A stretch of 64,000 nt of DNA from DASSFZ01 sp035292585. Its GTDB lineage: Bacteria; Chloroflexota; Anaerolineae; Fen-1058. Location of the stretch: the NCBI GenBank assembly GCA_035292585.1, contig DATDPU010000033.1, positions 9,691 to 73,690 of the forward strand, given 5' to 3'. Below the pieces are notes generated by a model. The model was not told where the DNA came from. It saw only the letters and a program-made list of their open reading frames with translations, and searched no databases. Shown here piece after piece: positions 16,376 through 24,785 of this stretch; position 1 is the first letter of the stretch; every line of letters begins with the position of its first letter. Both the position numbers and the translations under genes were made by a program.

Positions 16376-16428
16376 GTTGCCTCCCGGCGACGACGAACAA
16401 ACGGATGCAGAGGTCGCCGGGAGGCAAC
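16376..16428. repeat. 16-bp inverted repeat GTTGCCTCCCGGCGAC
   Basis: Perfect arms lie at 16376-16391 and 16413-16428, preceded by TAGGAG as in the 6371/28814 elements. The word gcgacgacgaacaaacggatgcag and a diverged copy (16345-16370) recur, so it appears to be a two-copy relic of the TAGGAG family. It lies upstream of the secreted protein gene. Confidence 0.75.
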
Positions 16429-16463
16429 GCTGGATAGCTCATCGCACGACAGGAGGTCTTAAC

Positions 16464-17240
16464 ATGAAACGCGCGCGTCTTTGGGTAGGGGCAGTGCTGC
16501 TGATCGGTTTGATGTTCGGCGCCTGGCCGGCGGCGGCGGCGGACAGTGTGTCGGTTGGCATCTACAGCATCGCCGCATGCAAAGATGTGTCAACGGTGAC
16601 GGTCAACGGATCGTCCACCTATTCAAACAATCGACTCGACGTGAGCCTCTATCATAAGAATGACAAAGGCCAGGATGTGCTGCTCAAGCAGGTCTTTTCA
16701 TCTGCGTTCGGAGCGGGCCAGTTCATGTTGGCGGTGACCGTGCCTTACACCAACACAGCCGCGGCCGAAGGTGAAGCGCTACGTGTGGAGGTGCAGGCGC
16801 AGCGCTTGAGCGGCAACACCTATGTGGACGTGGGCAATCAGGTGGTGCAGAACGTGACCGTGGCGGATAGGAACTGCTTCACCAAGTGCAGTGTCACGGT
16901 CGACGCCACCGATACAGCGCCGGCTGCCGGCACGCTCACGCTGCGCACCCACTTCGGTGAGTGGTTCCGGCCGGAAGGTCGTTTGCAGGGCGCCATGCCC
17001 GTCAGCGCCGGGAAGAAGGCGCGCGTAGTGTTCGTCGGCGTTCCGTGTAATTGGCCGGTGCGCGTCTGGTACTATCCCAAAACTGGCGATAAGACCCCGA
17101 AGCTGCTGCCGGCGCAATATTGGCCGAACGAATACCAGGCGAACCAGCTGAACGGGACCAATCCTTACACGACTTCATTCGCTAAGGGCCTGAAGCCGAC
17201 TCATCCACTCGAAAGCGACGATCCATTCGTCGTGAAGTGA
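16464..17240 (+). CDS. Secreted protein of unknown function
   Basis: This 258-residue protein has a clear Sec signal peptide (RLWVGAVLLIGLMFGAWPAAAA, cleavage after about residue 24). The start ATG follows an excellent AGGAGGT. The mature part looks beta-rich with three to four cysteines (IAACKD, DRNCFTKCSV, GVPCNW) that could form disulfides, and two similar beta-sandwich halves. I do not recognise the family. It is followed by a 93-bp repeat relative and by a terminator hairpin. Confidence 0.8.
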   Translation: MKRARLWVGAVLLIGLMFGAWPAAAADSVSVGIYSIAACKDVSTVTVNGSSTYSNNRLDVSLYHKNDKGQDVLLKQVFSSAFGAGQFMLAVTVPYTNTAAAEGEALRVEVQAQRLSGNTYVDVGNQVVQNVTVADRNCFTKCSVTVDATDTAPAAGTLTLRTHFGEWFRPEGRLQGAMPVSAGKKARVVFVGVPCNWPVRVWYYPKTGDKTPKLLPAQYWPNEYQANQLNGTNPYTTSFAKGLKPTHPLESDDPFVVK

Positions 17241-17264
17241 ATGGATAGCTGCTTCTCTATAGAC

Positions 17265-17353
17265 CAGGACTTACGCAGTTGCATGTTGCTGCCGCAGTTG
17301 TACGGCAGATGGGGCGGCGGCAGTGCAACTGCCGCACCAACTGCGTAAGTCCT
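17265..17353. repeat. Palindromic repeat, copy 2 (inverted, shorter)
   Basis: It has the same outer arms CAGGACTTACGCAGTT / AACTGCGTAAGTCCT as copies 1 and 3, but the internal halves are swapped (gcatgttgctgccgcagttg comes first), so it is in the opposite orientation. Confidence 0.88.
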
Positions 17354-17361
17354 ATAAACAC

Positions 17362-17400
17362 AAAACTCCCGCCCTTGTGTGGAGGACGGGAGTTTGCTTT
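17362..17400 (+). terminator. Rho-independent terminator-like hairpin
   Basis: The stem aaactcccg(c)cc / gg(a)cgggagttt is followed by tttgctttt. It probably ends the transcript of the secreted protein gene. Confidence 0.65.
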
Positions 17401-17414
17401 TATAGGTGCTCGAC

Positions 17415-17629
17415 TAGTACCCCGACCGCCTCATTCTGCGGGGTTCGGACGGCACAACCCTCTTCGCTGCGCTCGTGGGCAGGCCGCCGCCCTCTTTAGA
17501 AGGCAATGAAAGGCGGCGGCTGGCACTGCCGTCCGCCGCAGTGCTGGCCGCCGCCCTCTTATAAGAAGGCAGTGAAAGGCGGCGGTCATGCGGCAGGAAC
17601 TATGCAACTTCAAGTTGTCGAAGTACTAG
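17415..17629. repeat. CCCCGACCGCCTCATTCTGCG repeat, copy A
   Basis: A block of about 215 bases begins tagtaccccgaccgcctc and ends gttgtcgaagtacta, with internal hairpins ccgccgccctc...gaaaggcggcgg occurring twice. A shorter copy is at 42495-42645 and part of one in the reverse orientation at 27694-27779. Confidence 0.85.
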
Positions 17630-17752
17630 CCTGAAAAACACGGCTCTTGACACAGAATGACCTTGATCTTGACAGGCGTATTGTGAGTAGATTGTGAGCA
17701 GTTGAGCCGAGTTTCTCTAATTTGACATCGCTTCAGAAAGGGGGCAATCAAC

Positions 17753-19207
17753 ATGGAACGCCATTTTCGACACAAGGCACTGCGTGTTGGCATAACTCTA
17801 CTCGTCGGCGTGAGTTTTTTAGTGTTCGCGATGCTGCTGCTTCGAGCAAACTCGATTGTTCAAGCCACGGGTATCAAATCTTCACAAACGATTGGTAGCC
17901 AGGTTAGCGACATAGCCAATCCAGCCTGTGAAATGACATCCACTGTACTGGCCGCGTATCAGGTCTGGCATGGGTTGACACAGACTCACCAGCAGCCGCC
18001 GCCCTATCTTTCCATCGATCCCGACGTGATCTCCAGACACATTCGATCGGCTCAGGCGCAGTGTATTGATGGGTTCGTGGTGGACTGGTACGGGCCGCCC
18101 ACCGGTCTGCCAAATGACGAGCGAGGTTACATGGATCAAGCGACGGCTGAACTTCTACGCCAGTCGGCGGATCGTGGATTCAAAGTCGCCTTGATGTATG
18201 ACGAGGGGGCGCTCTCAAGTGTAACGGCCAATACCACAACACGGGTGATCAGCGATCTTCTTTACGCCAGACAATATTTCACCCTGTCGAGTTATCTCAC
18301 GATCTCCGGGCGCCCGGCTCTCTTTATCTTCCCCTATGACAATGTTGACCCTCATATCGACTGGTCAACAGTCCGCCAACAGTTGGGCATCTCCTTCACC
18401 CTGCTCGATAAAGATCCAGACCCGAACCAACTCGCACACGATGCTTTGTTCGATGGGTTTTACGCTTGGGTGTATTCACCTTCCTGGCCGACGAGCACTC
18501 TGGACTGGGGCGAGGATTACTTGAAATGGTTCTATCCGGCAATGAAAACATCGCCTTATGTGACTAAGACCGTCGTTGGCGGTGTATGGCCGGGCTTCGA
18601 CGATAGCGGGGCTGCGTGGGGGCAAGGTCGCTATATCTCACGGCGCTGCGGAGCAACCTGGCTCGATACCTGGAACCTGGCCAAGCAATATCAGCCTCCC
18701 TTGGTGTTGATCGGGACCTGGAATGACTTCGAAGAAGGCACAGACATTGAGTACGGCATCCTTCCAAAGCCAGCATGGCAGGAAGACTTCGATCCCATTC
18801 AAAGGACCTGGATGACTCCGACGGCGAGATGGGAAGACGTTCCCGGGCCTACAGCCATCTTGCGTGAAAACAACCCTGCCGAATCCTTTGGCAAGGTGGA
18901 ATCGGAGGTCATCACGGCGAATGTAGATCTTTATCCCCTGCTACGGGTCAACGTCACAGCCGTTGACGCAGACGCCAGTTACACCGTCCAGATTCTGGAT
19001 AAGCGCACGGACATCGCAACAGATGTGCTCAAAGAGATCACCGCGCCCGGCAGGCACATCGTCAACCTCGCTCAACAAATGGGGTGGCAAGGCCCGCAAT
19101 CCTTCACGCTCAACATCTGGATCGGCGGCGAGGGAAAAACCGCCACATTCGATCGTGTGAGTATTGAGGCGTGTTACTACATCTACCTACCCGCCGTTAT
19201 CAGGTGA
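17753..19207 (+). CDS. GH99/GH71-like secreted glycoside hydrolase
   Basis: This 484-residue protein has an N-terminal TM/signal (ITLLVGVSFLVFAMLLL). A (beta/alpha)8-type domain follows with FVVDWYGP (about residue 105), VALMYDEG and, near residue 325, GTWNDFEEGTDIE, which resembles the catalytic EWHEGT-type segment of GH99 endo-alpha-mannosidases and related GH71 enzymes. A beta-rich domain precedes the C-terminal tail YYIYLPAVIR, a YLPLVxR-like ending often seen on secreted Chloroflexota proteins (sorting role inferred). Substrate unknown. The start follows aaaggggg. The base composition is less GC-rich than its neighbours. Confidence 0.75.
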   Translation: MERHFRHKALRVGITLLVGVSFLVFAMLLLRANSIVQATGIKSSQTIGSQVSDIANPACEMTSTVLAAYQVWHGLTQTHQQPPPYLSIDPDVISRHIRSAQAQCIDGFVVDWYGPPTGLPNDERGYMDQATAELLRQSADRGFKVALMYDEGALSSVTANTTTRVISDLLYARQYFTLSSYLTISGRPALFIFPYDNVDPHIDWSTVRQQLGISFTLLDKDPDPNQLAHDALFDGFYAWVYSPSWPTSTLDWGEDYLKWFYPAMKTSPYVTKTVVGGVWPGFDDSGAAWGQGRYISRRCGATWLDTWNLAKQYQPPLVLIGTWNDFEEGTDIEYGILPKPAWQEDFDPIQRTWMTPTARWEDVPGPTAILRENNPAESFGKVESEVITANVDLYPLLRVNVTAVDADASYTVQILDKRTDIATDVLKEITAPGRHIVNLAQQMGWQGPQSFTLNIWIGGEGKTATFDRVSIEACYYIYLPAVIR

Positions 19208-19271
19208 GGCAAATCCACTACACGTGACCCATTGTTACCGAAAACACACGGCGACGCTCAAGTGAATGTCT

Positions 19272-19306
19272 GCTTGGCTCCGAATAGAGCCAAGCAGTTT
19301 CTTGTT
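19272..19306 (+). terminator. Terminator-like hairpin after GH99-like gene
   Basis: The stem cttggctc / gagccaag has a short loop and is followed by cagtttcttgttt. Confidence 0.6.
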
Positions 19307-19333
19307 TGAGATAACTGTTCTGTGTCTTTTGGA

Positions 19334-19426
19334 CAGGACTTACGCAGTTGGCGCGGCAGTTGCACTGCCGCCGCCTCAGCTGCCGCAGTACAACTGCGGC
19401 AGCAACATGCAGCTGCGTAAGTCCTG
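19334..19426. repeat. 93-bp palindromic repeat, copy 3
   Basis: It differs from copy 1 (10344-10436) by one base in 93, although the two are 9 kb apart. Confidence 0.92.
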
Positions 19427-19568
19427 TTGGATTCTAGTTCTGGTCACAGTTTTTGTCCAACCGGTCGCCAATTGAGCCTTGCATCATTACTTGCATCTCC
19501 GCCCTAACCGGTTATACTACCTCCCGGCAACTTCGATTTTCCGTGCAACTCGATCCAGGAGACATGCA

Positions 19569-21788
19569 ATGTCGTCCTGCCCCTCGTGCGGGCGCGATGT
19601 CGGTTCGCACGTTACCTGTCCCCACTGTGGCGCGAACCTTAAACGCCGCCTGACCATCAGCCTGTTCGGCCTGCTCGCGATCCTGCTGGCGGTCGGCGGG
19701 CTGGGGCTGTTGTGGTACGTCTCCGTCAATACGGCGCTCCCCACGATCCGCATTGGCCAGATTCAGGCGGCGCAGAACTATGCTTACGTTCGCCTCGACG
19801 GCGTCGTCAAGCGCAGCCCGCGTTTCAACCCCGATTCCGAAGCGCTCACGTTTTGGATCGACGACGGCAGCGGGCAGATGCTCGTGTCCGCGTTCCGCTC
19901 GGACGCGCGCGCGTTGATCGCCGCCGATCGCGTGCCGGCGCTGGGCGATCGTATCTCGGTCGCGGGCACGTTGCGCGTGCGCGACGATACACCGTCCTTG
20001 ACGCTCAACTCGCCGGATGCGCTGACGCTGTCGCGCGCGATCGATGCCGCGCAGGCGCGTGAGCTCGGCGCGCTGTCGGCGGCCGATGCCTTCACCGCCG
20101 TCACCGTGCGCGGGCAGGTGCGCGCCGTGCGCGAGCCGCCATCTGCGGGCGGCCTGCGCTTGCTCACGATCCGCGACGCGACGGGTGAAATCGATGTGGC
20201 GATCAGCGCCGACATGGCAAGCTGGGGCGCGCCCGCTCCCGAAGTGCAGACCGGCGCTTCGATCGAGGTGACCGGCGTGGTCACGCTGTACGAAGACGAG
20301 CCGCAGCTCACGCTGACACGCGGCGATGGCTTAGCGCAGCTGAGTGAGCCGATCGAGATCGCGCAGCTCACGCCGATCCGGGGATTGGGCGACGATGACC
20401 TCAGCCGCTGGGTGCGGGTTCAGGGCACCATCGCCAAAATTGCGCCGTTCTCCGCCGGCGTGAAGTTCACGCTCAACGACGTGCAGGGCCAGGACCTCAT
20501 TCTGCTGCTGTGGCAAGATGTCTTCGAAGCGCTGCCGGATAGCGCCGACTGGCAAATCGGCGCCGAGGTGGCGGCGCAGGGGCAGCTGAATTCGTTCCGG
20601 GGTGAATTGGAGCTGGTGCCGGAGGTCGCGCTCGACGTCGCGATCCTGAATCGCGCCATCGTCGAAGCGCCGCCTACGCTCAACCTGACCGGCATCGGCA
20701 CGATCACCCAAGAAGACCTGGGCCAGATGGTGTTCATCAGCGGGACGATCGAGAGCGCCGATCGGTTTACCAGCGGCGTGCGCTTCCGGGTGGAGGATCA
20801 CACCGGTTCGATCCTGCTGGTGCTATTCAGTAACGTGTATGAACAGATTGAAACCGGCGACCGTTTGGAAGATGGCGTGAGCGTCTCGGCGCTGGGTCGG
20901 GTGAGCGAATTCAACGGTGCGCTGGAGATCGTTCCGCCGAACGGCGCAAGTGTGCGGGTCTTGCTGGATACTGAGATCGCCCAGGTCACACCCACGCCGC
21001 CGCCGGCCCCGACAGCCATCCCCCTGCCCACGCTCACGCCCGGCAACGTGACGACTGGCACGTTTCAACCGACGCCTCTACCGAGTTTGACCGGCACGCC
21101 CTCGCTGACGCCCTTGCCCGATTTGACCGGCGCGCCAGCACCGACGCCGCTGCCCGACCTGACCGCCACGGCTGCGCTGACCCCTGCCGCCGGCGAGGTG
21201 ATGACAATCGGCTCGCTCGATGCCTCGCGGATCGGGCAGCAGGTGACAGTGCGCGGCCAGGTGATCTCGGCATCCAGCTTCTCGGCCGGGTTCCGCTTTA
21301 CGCTGAACGACAACTCCGGTTCGATCCAGCTGGTCTTGTTCGACGGTCGGTACCGCGAACTCACAAATCGCGCGGAGCTGAATCTCGGCGCGCAAGTCAG
21401 CGTCAGGGCGATGCTGGCCGAGTTCAACGGCGCATTGGAACTCCAACCAGCCGTCGGCAGCGACGTCAGCATCGAGCAACCCGGCTCATCGTCGATCGTC
21501 AAGACGCGCGCGATCAACACGCTGTCCACGGCCGACGTGGGCACCCTCGCCGCCGTCATCGGCGACGTGTTGCGCGTGGAAGGTTTCTCGTCGGGCATCA
21601 GCGTGTTCGTCAACGACGGCACAGGCGAGCTGCGCATCGTCATCTTCAACAACGTGTTGAACTACGTTCCCAACGCGCCCGCGCTGCAGGCCGGCGCGAA
21701 GGTGCGTGTGACGGGTCGCGTCGACGAGTTCAACGGTGCGCTCGAACTGGTGCCGGCGTTGGGTTACGATGTGGCGGTGAATCCGTGA
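19569..21788 (+). CDS. Zinc ribbon, TM and OB-fold array protein
   Basis: This 739-residue protein has an N-terminal zinc ribbon (CPSCGRDVGSHVTCPHCG, four Cys), one TM helix (LFGLLAILLAVGGLGLLWYV), then an array of about six OB-fold-like units, each built as FxSGVRFRVxDxTGSIxLVLFxNVYE...VSALGRVSEFNGALEIVP. A Thr/Pro linker with repeats PTPLPSLTGTPSLTPLPDL splits the array into four plus two. Similar single OB units occur in nucleic-acid-binding proteins and in YgiW/DUF-type extracytoplasmic domains. Here they lie outside the membrane by topology, so DNA or ligand binding at the surface is possible but unproved. The start ATG 19569 follows ccaggaga. Confidence 0.75.
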   Translation: MSSCPSCGRDVGSHVTCPHCGANLKRRLTISLFGLLAILLAVGGLGLLWYVSVNTALPTIRIGQIQAAQNYAYVRLDGVVKRSPRFNPDSEALTFWIDDGSGQMLVSAFRSDARALIAADRVPALGDRISVAGTLRVRDDTPSLTLNSPDALTLSRAIDAAQARELGALSAADAFTAVTVRGQVRAVREPPSAGGLRLLTIRDATGEIDVAISADMASWGAPAPEVQTGASIEVTGVVTLYEDEPQLTLTRGDGLAQLSEPIEIAQLTPIRGLGDDDLSRWVRVQGTIAKIAPFSAGVKFTLNDVQGQDLILLLWQDVFEALPDSADWQIGAEVAAQGQLNSFRGELELVPEVALDVAILNRAIVEAPPTLNLTGIGTITQEDLGQMVFISGTIESADRFTSGVRFRVEDHTGSILLVLFSNVYEQIETGDRLEDGVSVSALGRVSEFNGALEIVPPNGASVRVLLDTEIAQVTPTPPPAPTAIPLPTLTPGNVTTGTFQPTPLPSLTGTPSLTPLPDLTGAPAPTPLPDLTATAALTPAAGEVMTIGSLDASRIGQQVTVRGQVISASSFSAGFRFTLNDNSGSIQLVLFDGRYRELTNRAELNLGAQVSVRAMLAEFNGALELQPAVGSDVSIEQPGSSSIVKTRAINTLSTADVGTLAAVIGDVLRVEGFSSGISVFVNDGTGELRIVIFNNVLNYVPNAPALQAGAKVRVTGRVDEFNGALELVPALGYDVAVNP

Positions 21789-21792
21789 AGGC

Positions 21793-21863
21793 CATACCTG
21801 CTACCTGTTTACTTATTTACCAGTATGCAGGTAGACAGGTAGACAAGTAGCAAGTAACAGGCA
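21793..21863. repeat. CAGGTAGACAGGTAG word repeat with inverted partner
   Basis: The block ctacctgtttacttatttaccagtat is followed by gcaggtagacaggtagacaagtagcaagtaac, its approximate reverse complement, forming a hairpin between two same-strand genes. A related block is at 30232-30350. Confidence 0.75.
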
Positions 21864-21864
21864 G

Positions 21865-23184
21865 ATGGACACACTCATCCTGATCGGCCTGGCGGTGCTG
21901 GGCGCGGTGGCGTCAGCGGGGCTGGCGCTGATCCCGGCGTTGCACATCTACAACGTCGCCGGGCTGCTGATCCTCGTCGCCGGTTCGCTGTCATCTATCC
22001 TCAACCTCGATCAACTAGCGCTGCTGTTGCTCGGCATGGTCGTCGGCTACTCGATGCTGAACACGATCCCGGCGACATTCCTGGCCGCGCCGGACGAGTC
22101 GGCGGCGTTCATCGTGCTGCCCGCGCAGAAGTGGCTGCTGCAGCGGCGCGGTTACGAAGCGGTCGTCCTCACCGGCGTCGGCGGGTTAGGCGGGCTGGCG
22201 GTTGTCGTCGCGCTCAGCCCGTTTGCCGGCGAAGCCGCGCGCATCCTGCAAGCGATCGTCGCGCCGCACCTCGGCTGGATCCTGCTGGCCGTCAGCGCCT
22301 TCATGCTGATGTCGGAGTGGCCCAAAGCGGGCGAGCGCGGCCGGACGCGCATCGGGCGTTTCCTCGCCGCGTGGACCGGGTTGGGCGCCGGGATTCTCAC
22401 CTTCTTTTTGTCCGGCCTGCTCGGCTTCATCATCATCTATCGCAGCGTCGTGCCGACCGAGGTCGCGTTTCAGAATTTGCTGCCGGCGTTCCTCGGCTTG
22501 TTTGCCGTGCCCATGGTCCTGGCGAACTTCATCATGGGCACGCGCATTCCTGAGCAATACCTGTCCACCTCGCTCGACGTGTCTCCGTCCCACTTGCTGC
22601 GCGGCATCGCTTCGGGCACGCTAGGCGGGTTGTTCGCCGCGTTCTTCCCGGTGGTGACCGGCGGCGTCGGTGGGTTCCTCGCCGCGCATGCGACGGCGCA
22701 ACGCGACGACCGCACGTTCATTCTCTCGCAAGGCGCTTCGAAATCGGTGTACTACGTCGGCGGCTTTCTGTTGTTCTTCGTGCCGGGCCTGCACCTGGCG
22801 CGCGGCGGCATGGCGGCGATGCTCAGCACGATTTACACGCCGGCGACGCCGTTGCTGTACTTTACCGCCGTGGCGGCCATCGCGGTGAGCGGGGCGGTTT
22901 CGTTCTTGCTGTTGATCGCGTTGAGCCGCCTGGCGATCCGCGTGGTCGAGCGCGTTCATTACCGCGTGATTAACGCCGCGACGCTGGCGATCCTGGTCAC
23001 GCTGGTGGCTGCGCTGACTGGTCCCGGCGGGTTGCTGATCATGCTGGCCGCAACGGGCATCGGCCTGATCCCGACGCTGTTCGGCTCGCGGCGCATGAAC
23101 TGCCTGGGGGTGTTGCTGCTCCCGATCACACTCAACCTGCTGGGACTGGGGCCGTCGGTGGCAAGGCTGCTGGGACTGATCTGA
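21865..23184 (+). CDS. TctA-like (DUF112/COG1784) permease
   Basis: This 439-residue protein has about 11-12 TM helices, including PALHIYNVAGLLILVAGSLS at the N-terminus and SGTLGGLFAAFFPVVTGGVGG in the middle. The latter matches the glycine-rich repeat of the tripartite tricarboxylate transporter TctA superfamily, specifically the single-component archaeal-like branch. No TctB or TctC is present nearby, so it probably works alone or is not a carboxylate carrier. Substrate not predictable. Confidence 0.78.
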   Translation: MDTLILIGLAVLGAVASAGLALIPALHIYNVAGLLILVAGSLSSILNLDQLALLLLGMVVGYSMLNTIPATFLAAPDESAAFIVLPAQKWLLQRRGYEAVVLTGVGGLGGLAVVVALSPFAGEAARILQAIVAPHLGWILLAVSAFMLMSEWPKAGERGRTRIGRFLAAWTGLGAGILTFFLSGLLGFIIIYRSVVPTEVAFQNLLPAFLGLFAVPMVLANFIMGTRIPEQYLSTSLDVSPSHLLRGIASGTLGGLFAAFFPVVTGGVGGFLAAHATAQRDDRTFILSQGASKSVYYVGGFLLFFVPGLHLARGGMAAMLSTIYTPATPLLYFTAVAAIAVSGAVSFLLLIALSRLAIRVVERVHYRVINAATLAILVTLVAALTGPGGLLIMLAATGIGLIPTLFGSRRMNCLGVLLLPITLNLLGLGPSVARLLGLI

Positions 23185-23185
23185 A

Positions 23186-23246
23186 TGTAGAATGAAGAAT
23201 GAGGAATGAGGAATGAAGAATGAGGAATGAGGAATGCAGAATGCAG
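23186..23246. repeat. GAATGAG word repeat, left arm of inverted pair
   Basis: Tandem units (gaatgtagaatgaagaatga and gaggaatg) precede the four-helix-bundle gene. The mirror words lie after the gene at 23634-23683. Confidence 0.8.
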
Positions 23247-23258
23247 AAAGGGGGAAAT

Positions 23259-23630
23259 GTGGCTAGCAAAGCGCCGCGCAATATTCAAGAGCGAACATTT
23301 GAATTCGGCCTCCGGATTGTGAGACTGGTCGATCGACTGCCGAGGACGCTATCGGCGACAGAAATCGGACGGCAGATGTTGCGCTCCGGCACATCGGTCG
23401 GCGCGAATATGGAGGAGGCGAAGGGCGCGGAAAGTCGACGTGACTTCATCCACAAGACCAGTACGGCATACAAAGAGGCGCGCGAAACTTTTTATTGGTT
23501 GAGCCTGATCGATGCTGCCGTTCTTTGTCGTGACCAAGAAGTTCTTTCGCTTCGTCAAGAATGCGATGAAGTTATCCGTATCCTCCACACCATCTTACGC
23601 AAGGCACGCTCATCACAGCAAGCGGCGTAA
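23259..23630 (+). CDS. Four helix bundle protein (IVP/S23 family)
   Basis: This 123-residue protein of the family originally found in 23S rRNA intervening sequences (TIGR02436) has the typical motifs RNIQERTFEFGLRIVRLVDR, IGRQMLRSGTSVGANMEEA and KTSTAYKEARETFYWLSL. Members form pentameric four-helix bundles related to the Avd accessory protein of diversity-generating retroelements. The start is GTG 23259 after aaagggg; the open frame further upstream is repeat-derived. The gene is not in rRNA here but is bracketed by inverted word repeats (23186-23246 and 23634-23683), which could pair into a long stem around it. Confidence 0.9.
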   Translation: MASKAPRNIQERTFEFGLRIVRLVDRLPRTLSATEIGRQMLRSGTSVGANMEEAKGAESRRDFIHKTSTAYKEARETFYWLSLIDAAVLCRDQEVLSLRQECDEVIRILHTILRKARSSQQAA

Positions 23631-23633
23631 TTT

Positions 23634-23683
23634 TCTTCATTCTCAATTCTTCATTCTCAATTCTTAATTCTACATTCTGCATT
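23634..23683. repeat. CATTCTCAATTCTT word repeat, right arm of inverted pair
   Basis: The words ttcattctcaattcttcatt and ctacattctgcatt are approximately the reverse complement of the left arm at 23186-23246. Together they flank the IVP gene. Confidence 0.8.
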
Positions 23684-23686
23684 GAT

Positions 23687-24682
23687 ATGAAGGGCATCAC
23701 GCATTTCGTCAGCGGCATCGCCGCCGCCACTTTCATTCCGGGCGTGGTCGAACAGGCCGCGGCCGGGTCACTGCTGCCGGTGCTGGGCGGCGTGTTCGGC
23801 CTGTTGCCCGACACGCTCGATTTCAAGTTCGCGCGCTACTTCGAACGCGCCGAGCAGATCGACCCGGACCCGCGTCACCCCGACCCGCAACTGATCGCCG
23901 ACCGGCTGGCCGAGGCGATCGATCGGGCCTACAAGCGCAATCAGCCCGTCCGCGTGCGGCTGCACACGATGAAGCTGGGCGTCGATCTATGGCGGCAGTA
24001 TACCGTCCGCTTCGACGCCGAGAACGGCGAGATCGCCGTGCGCATCGGGCCGACGGTGAACACCTCGCAGCTGGCGTATGCCGGTTCGGAAATCGAAGGA
24101 CTGAAGGAGGCGCGCGCGAAAGTCGAAGCGCCGTTGGTGTATACCTATGGCGAGGAGATGAAGATCGATATCTTCGGCGGGCCGTCGTTCGCCTTCAAGC
24201 GCGTCAAGGACAAGGTCGAGATTCAATTTCTGCCATGGCATCGATCGTGGTCGCACTCGCTCGTGTTGGCGGCGTTCCTCGGGCTGGCGACCGGGCTGCT
24301 GCTCAATGCCACACTCGGCTGGGTGATCTTCGCCGGCATGGCCGTGCACATTCTCGAAGATCAGCTCGGCTACATGGGCAGCAACCTGTTTTGGCCGCTC
24401 ACCGAGAATCGGGCCGGCGGGCTGCGGTTGATTCACTCCGGCGACCCGATCCCCAATTTCGTCACGGTCTGGACGGCGCTGGTACTGATCCTCTTCAACC
24501 TCGATCGGTTTTCAGGCGAGCCGCCGTTCTTCCAGCCGGTAGTCTTTTTGACCTTTGCCCTGGCTGTGCCTGTCGGCGGGCTGTTGTCGTTCTACTTCAT
24601 GGGCAAGCGGCGCGGCTACCAAACGATCGAGGCGGCGAAACAGGCGGACGTGATCCAGGAGCTCGTAGAGACGGAGGTATAG
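23687..24682 (+). CDS. DUF457-like membrane-bound metal-dependent hydrolase
   Basis: This 331-residue protein begins MKGITHFVSGIAAATF (His at position 6), then GLLPDTLDF, and later carries WHRSWSHSLVLAAFLGLATG and AVHILEDQLGYMGS. This H...D...HRxxxHS...H...D pattern is that of YdjM/DUF457 family membrane-bound hydrolases, with metal ligands at membrane edges and four to five TM helices in the C-terminal half. A soluble insertion of about 130 residues (24000-24200) separates the D and HR motifs. The reaction is unknown. Confidence 0.82.
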   Translation: MKGITHFVSGIAAATFIPGVVEQAAAGSLLPVLGGVFGLLPDTLDFKFARYFERAEQIDPDPRHPDPQLIADRLAEAIDRAYKRNQPVRVRLHTMKLGVDLWRQYTVRFDAENGEIAVRIGPTVNTSQLAYAGSEIEGLKEARAKVEAPLVYTYGEEMKIDIFGGPSFAFKRVKDKVEIQFLPWHRSWSHSLVLAAFLGLATGLLLNATLGWVIFAGMAVHILEDQLGYMGSNLFWPLTENRAGGLRLIHSGDPIPNFVTVWTALVLILFNLDRFSGEPPFFQPVVFLTFALAVPVGGLLSFYFMGKRRGYQTIEAAKQADVIQELVETEV

Positions 24683-24684
24683 CG

Positions 24685-24753
24685 GTCAACGGACTTGCCA
24701 ACGGACAACCCTCGCGCGCAGCGCGGGGGTTGTCCGCTTAAGAGTCCGTTGAC
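24685..24753 (+). terminator. Nested inverted repeat, terminator-like
   Basis: The outer arms gtcaacggact / agtccgttgac enclose inner arms ggacaaccc / gggttgtcc around cgcgcgcagcgcg. The structure may terminate the hydrolase transcript. It is also built from repeated words (caacggac twice), like other spacers. Confidence 0.55.
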
Positions 24754-24785
24754 GGCTCTATCCGCTTTTCTGGAGAAGGCAACGC

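Larger units (their letters stand above)
17241..17752. other. Repeat-filled intergenic region
   Basis: About 510 bases contain, in order, the palindromic repeat 17265-17353, a terminator-like hairpin 17362-17400, the large repeat 17415-17629, and about 120 bases of lower-GC DNA with several TTGACA-like words (17646-17725) that could hold the promoter of the next gene. No gene was found. Confidence 0.65.
19208..19568. other. Intergenic region with repeat copy 3
   Basis: It contains a small hairpin (cttggctccgaatagagccaagcagtttcttgttt, 19272-19306, terminator-like), the 93-bp repeat 19334-19426 and about 140 bases leading to the next gene. No coding region is supported here. Confidence 0.6.
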
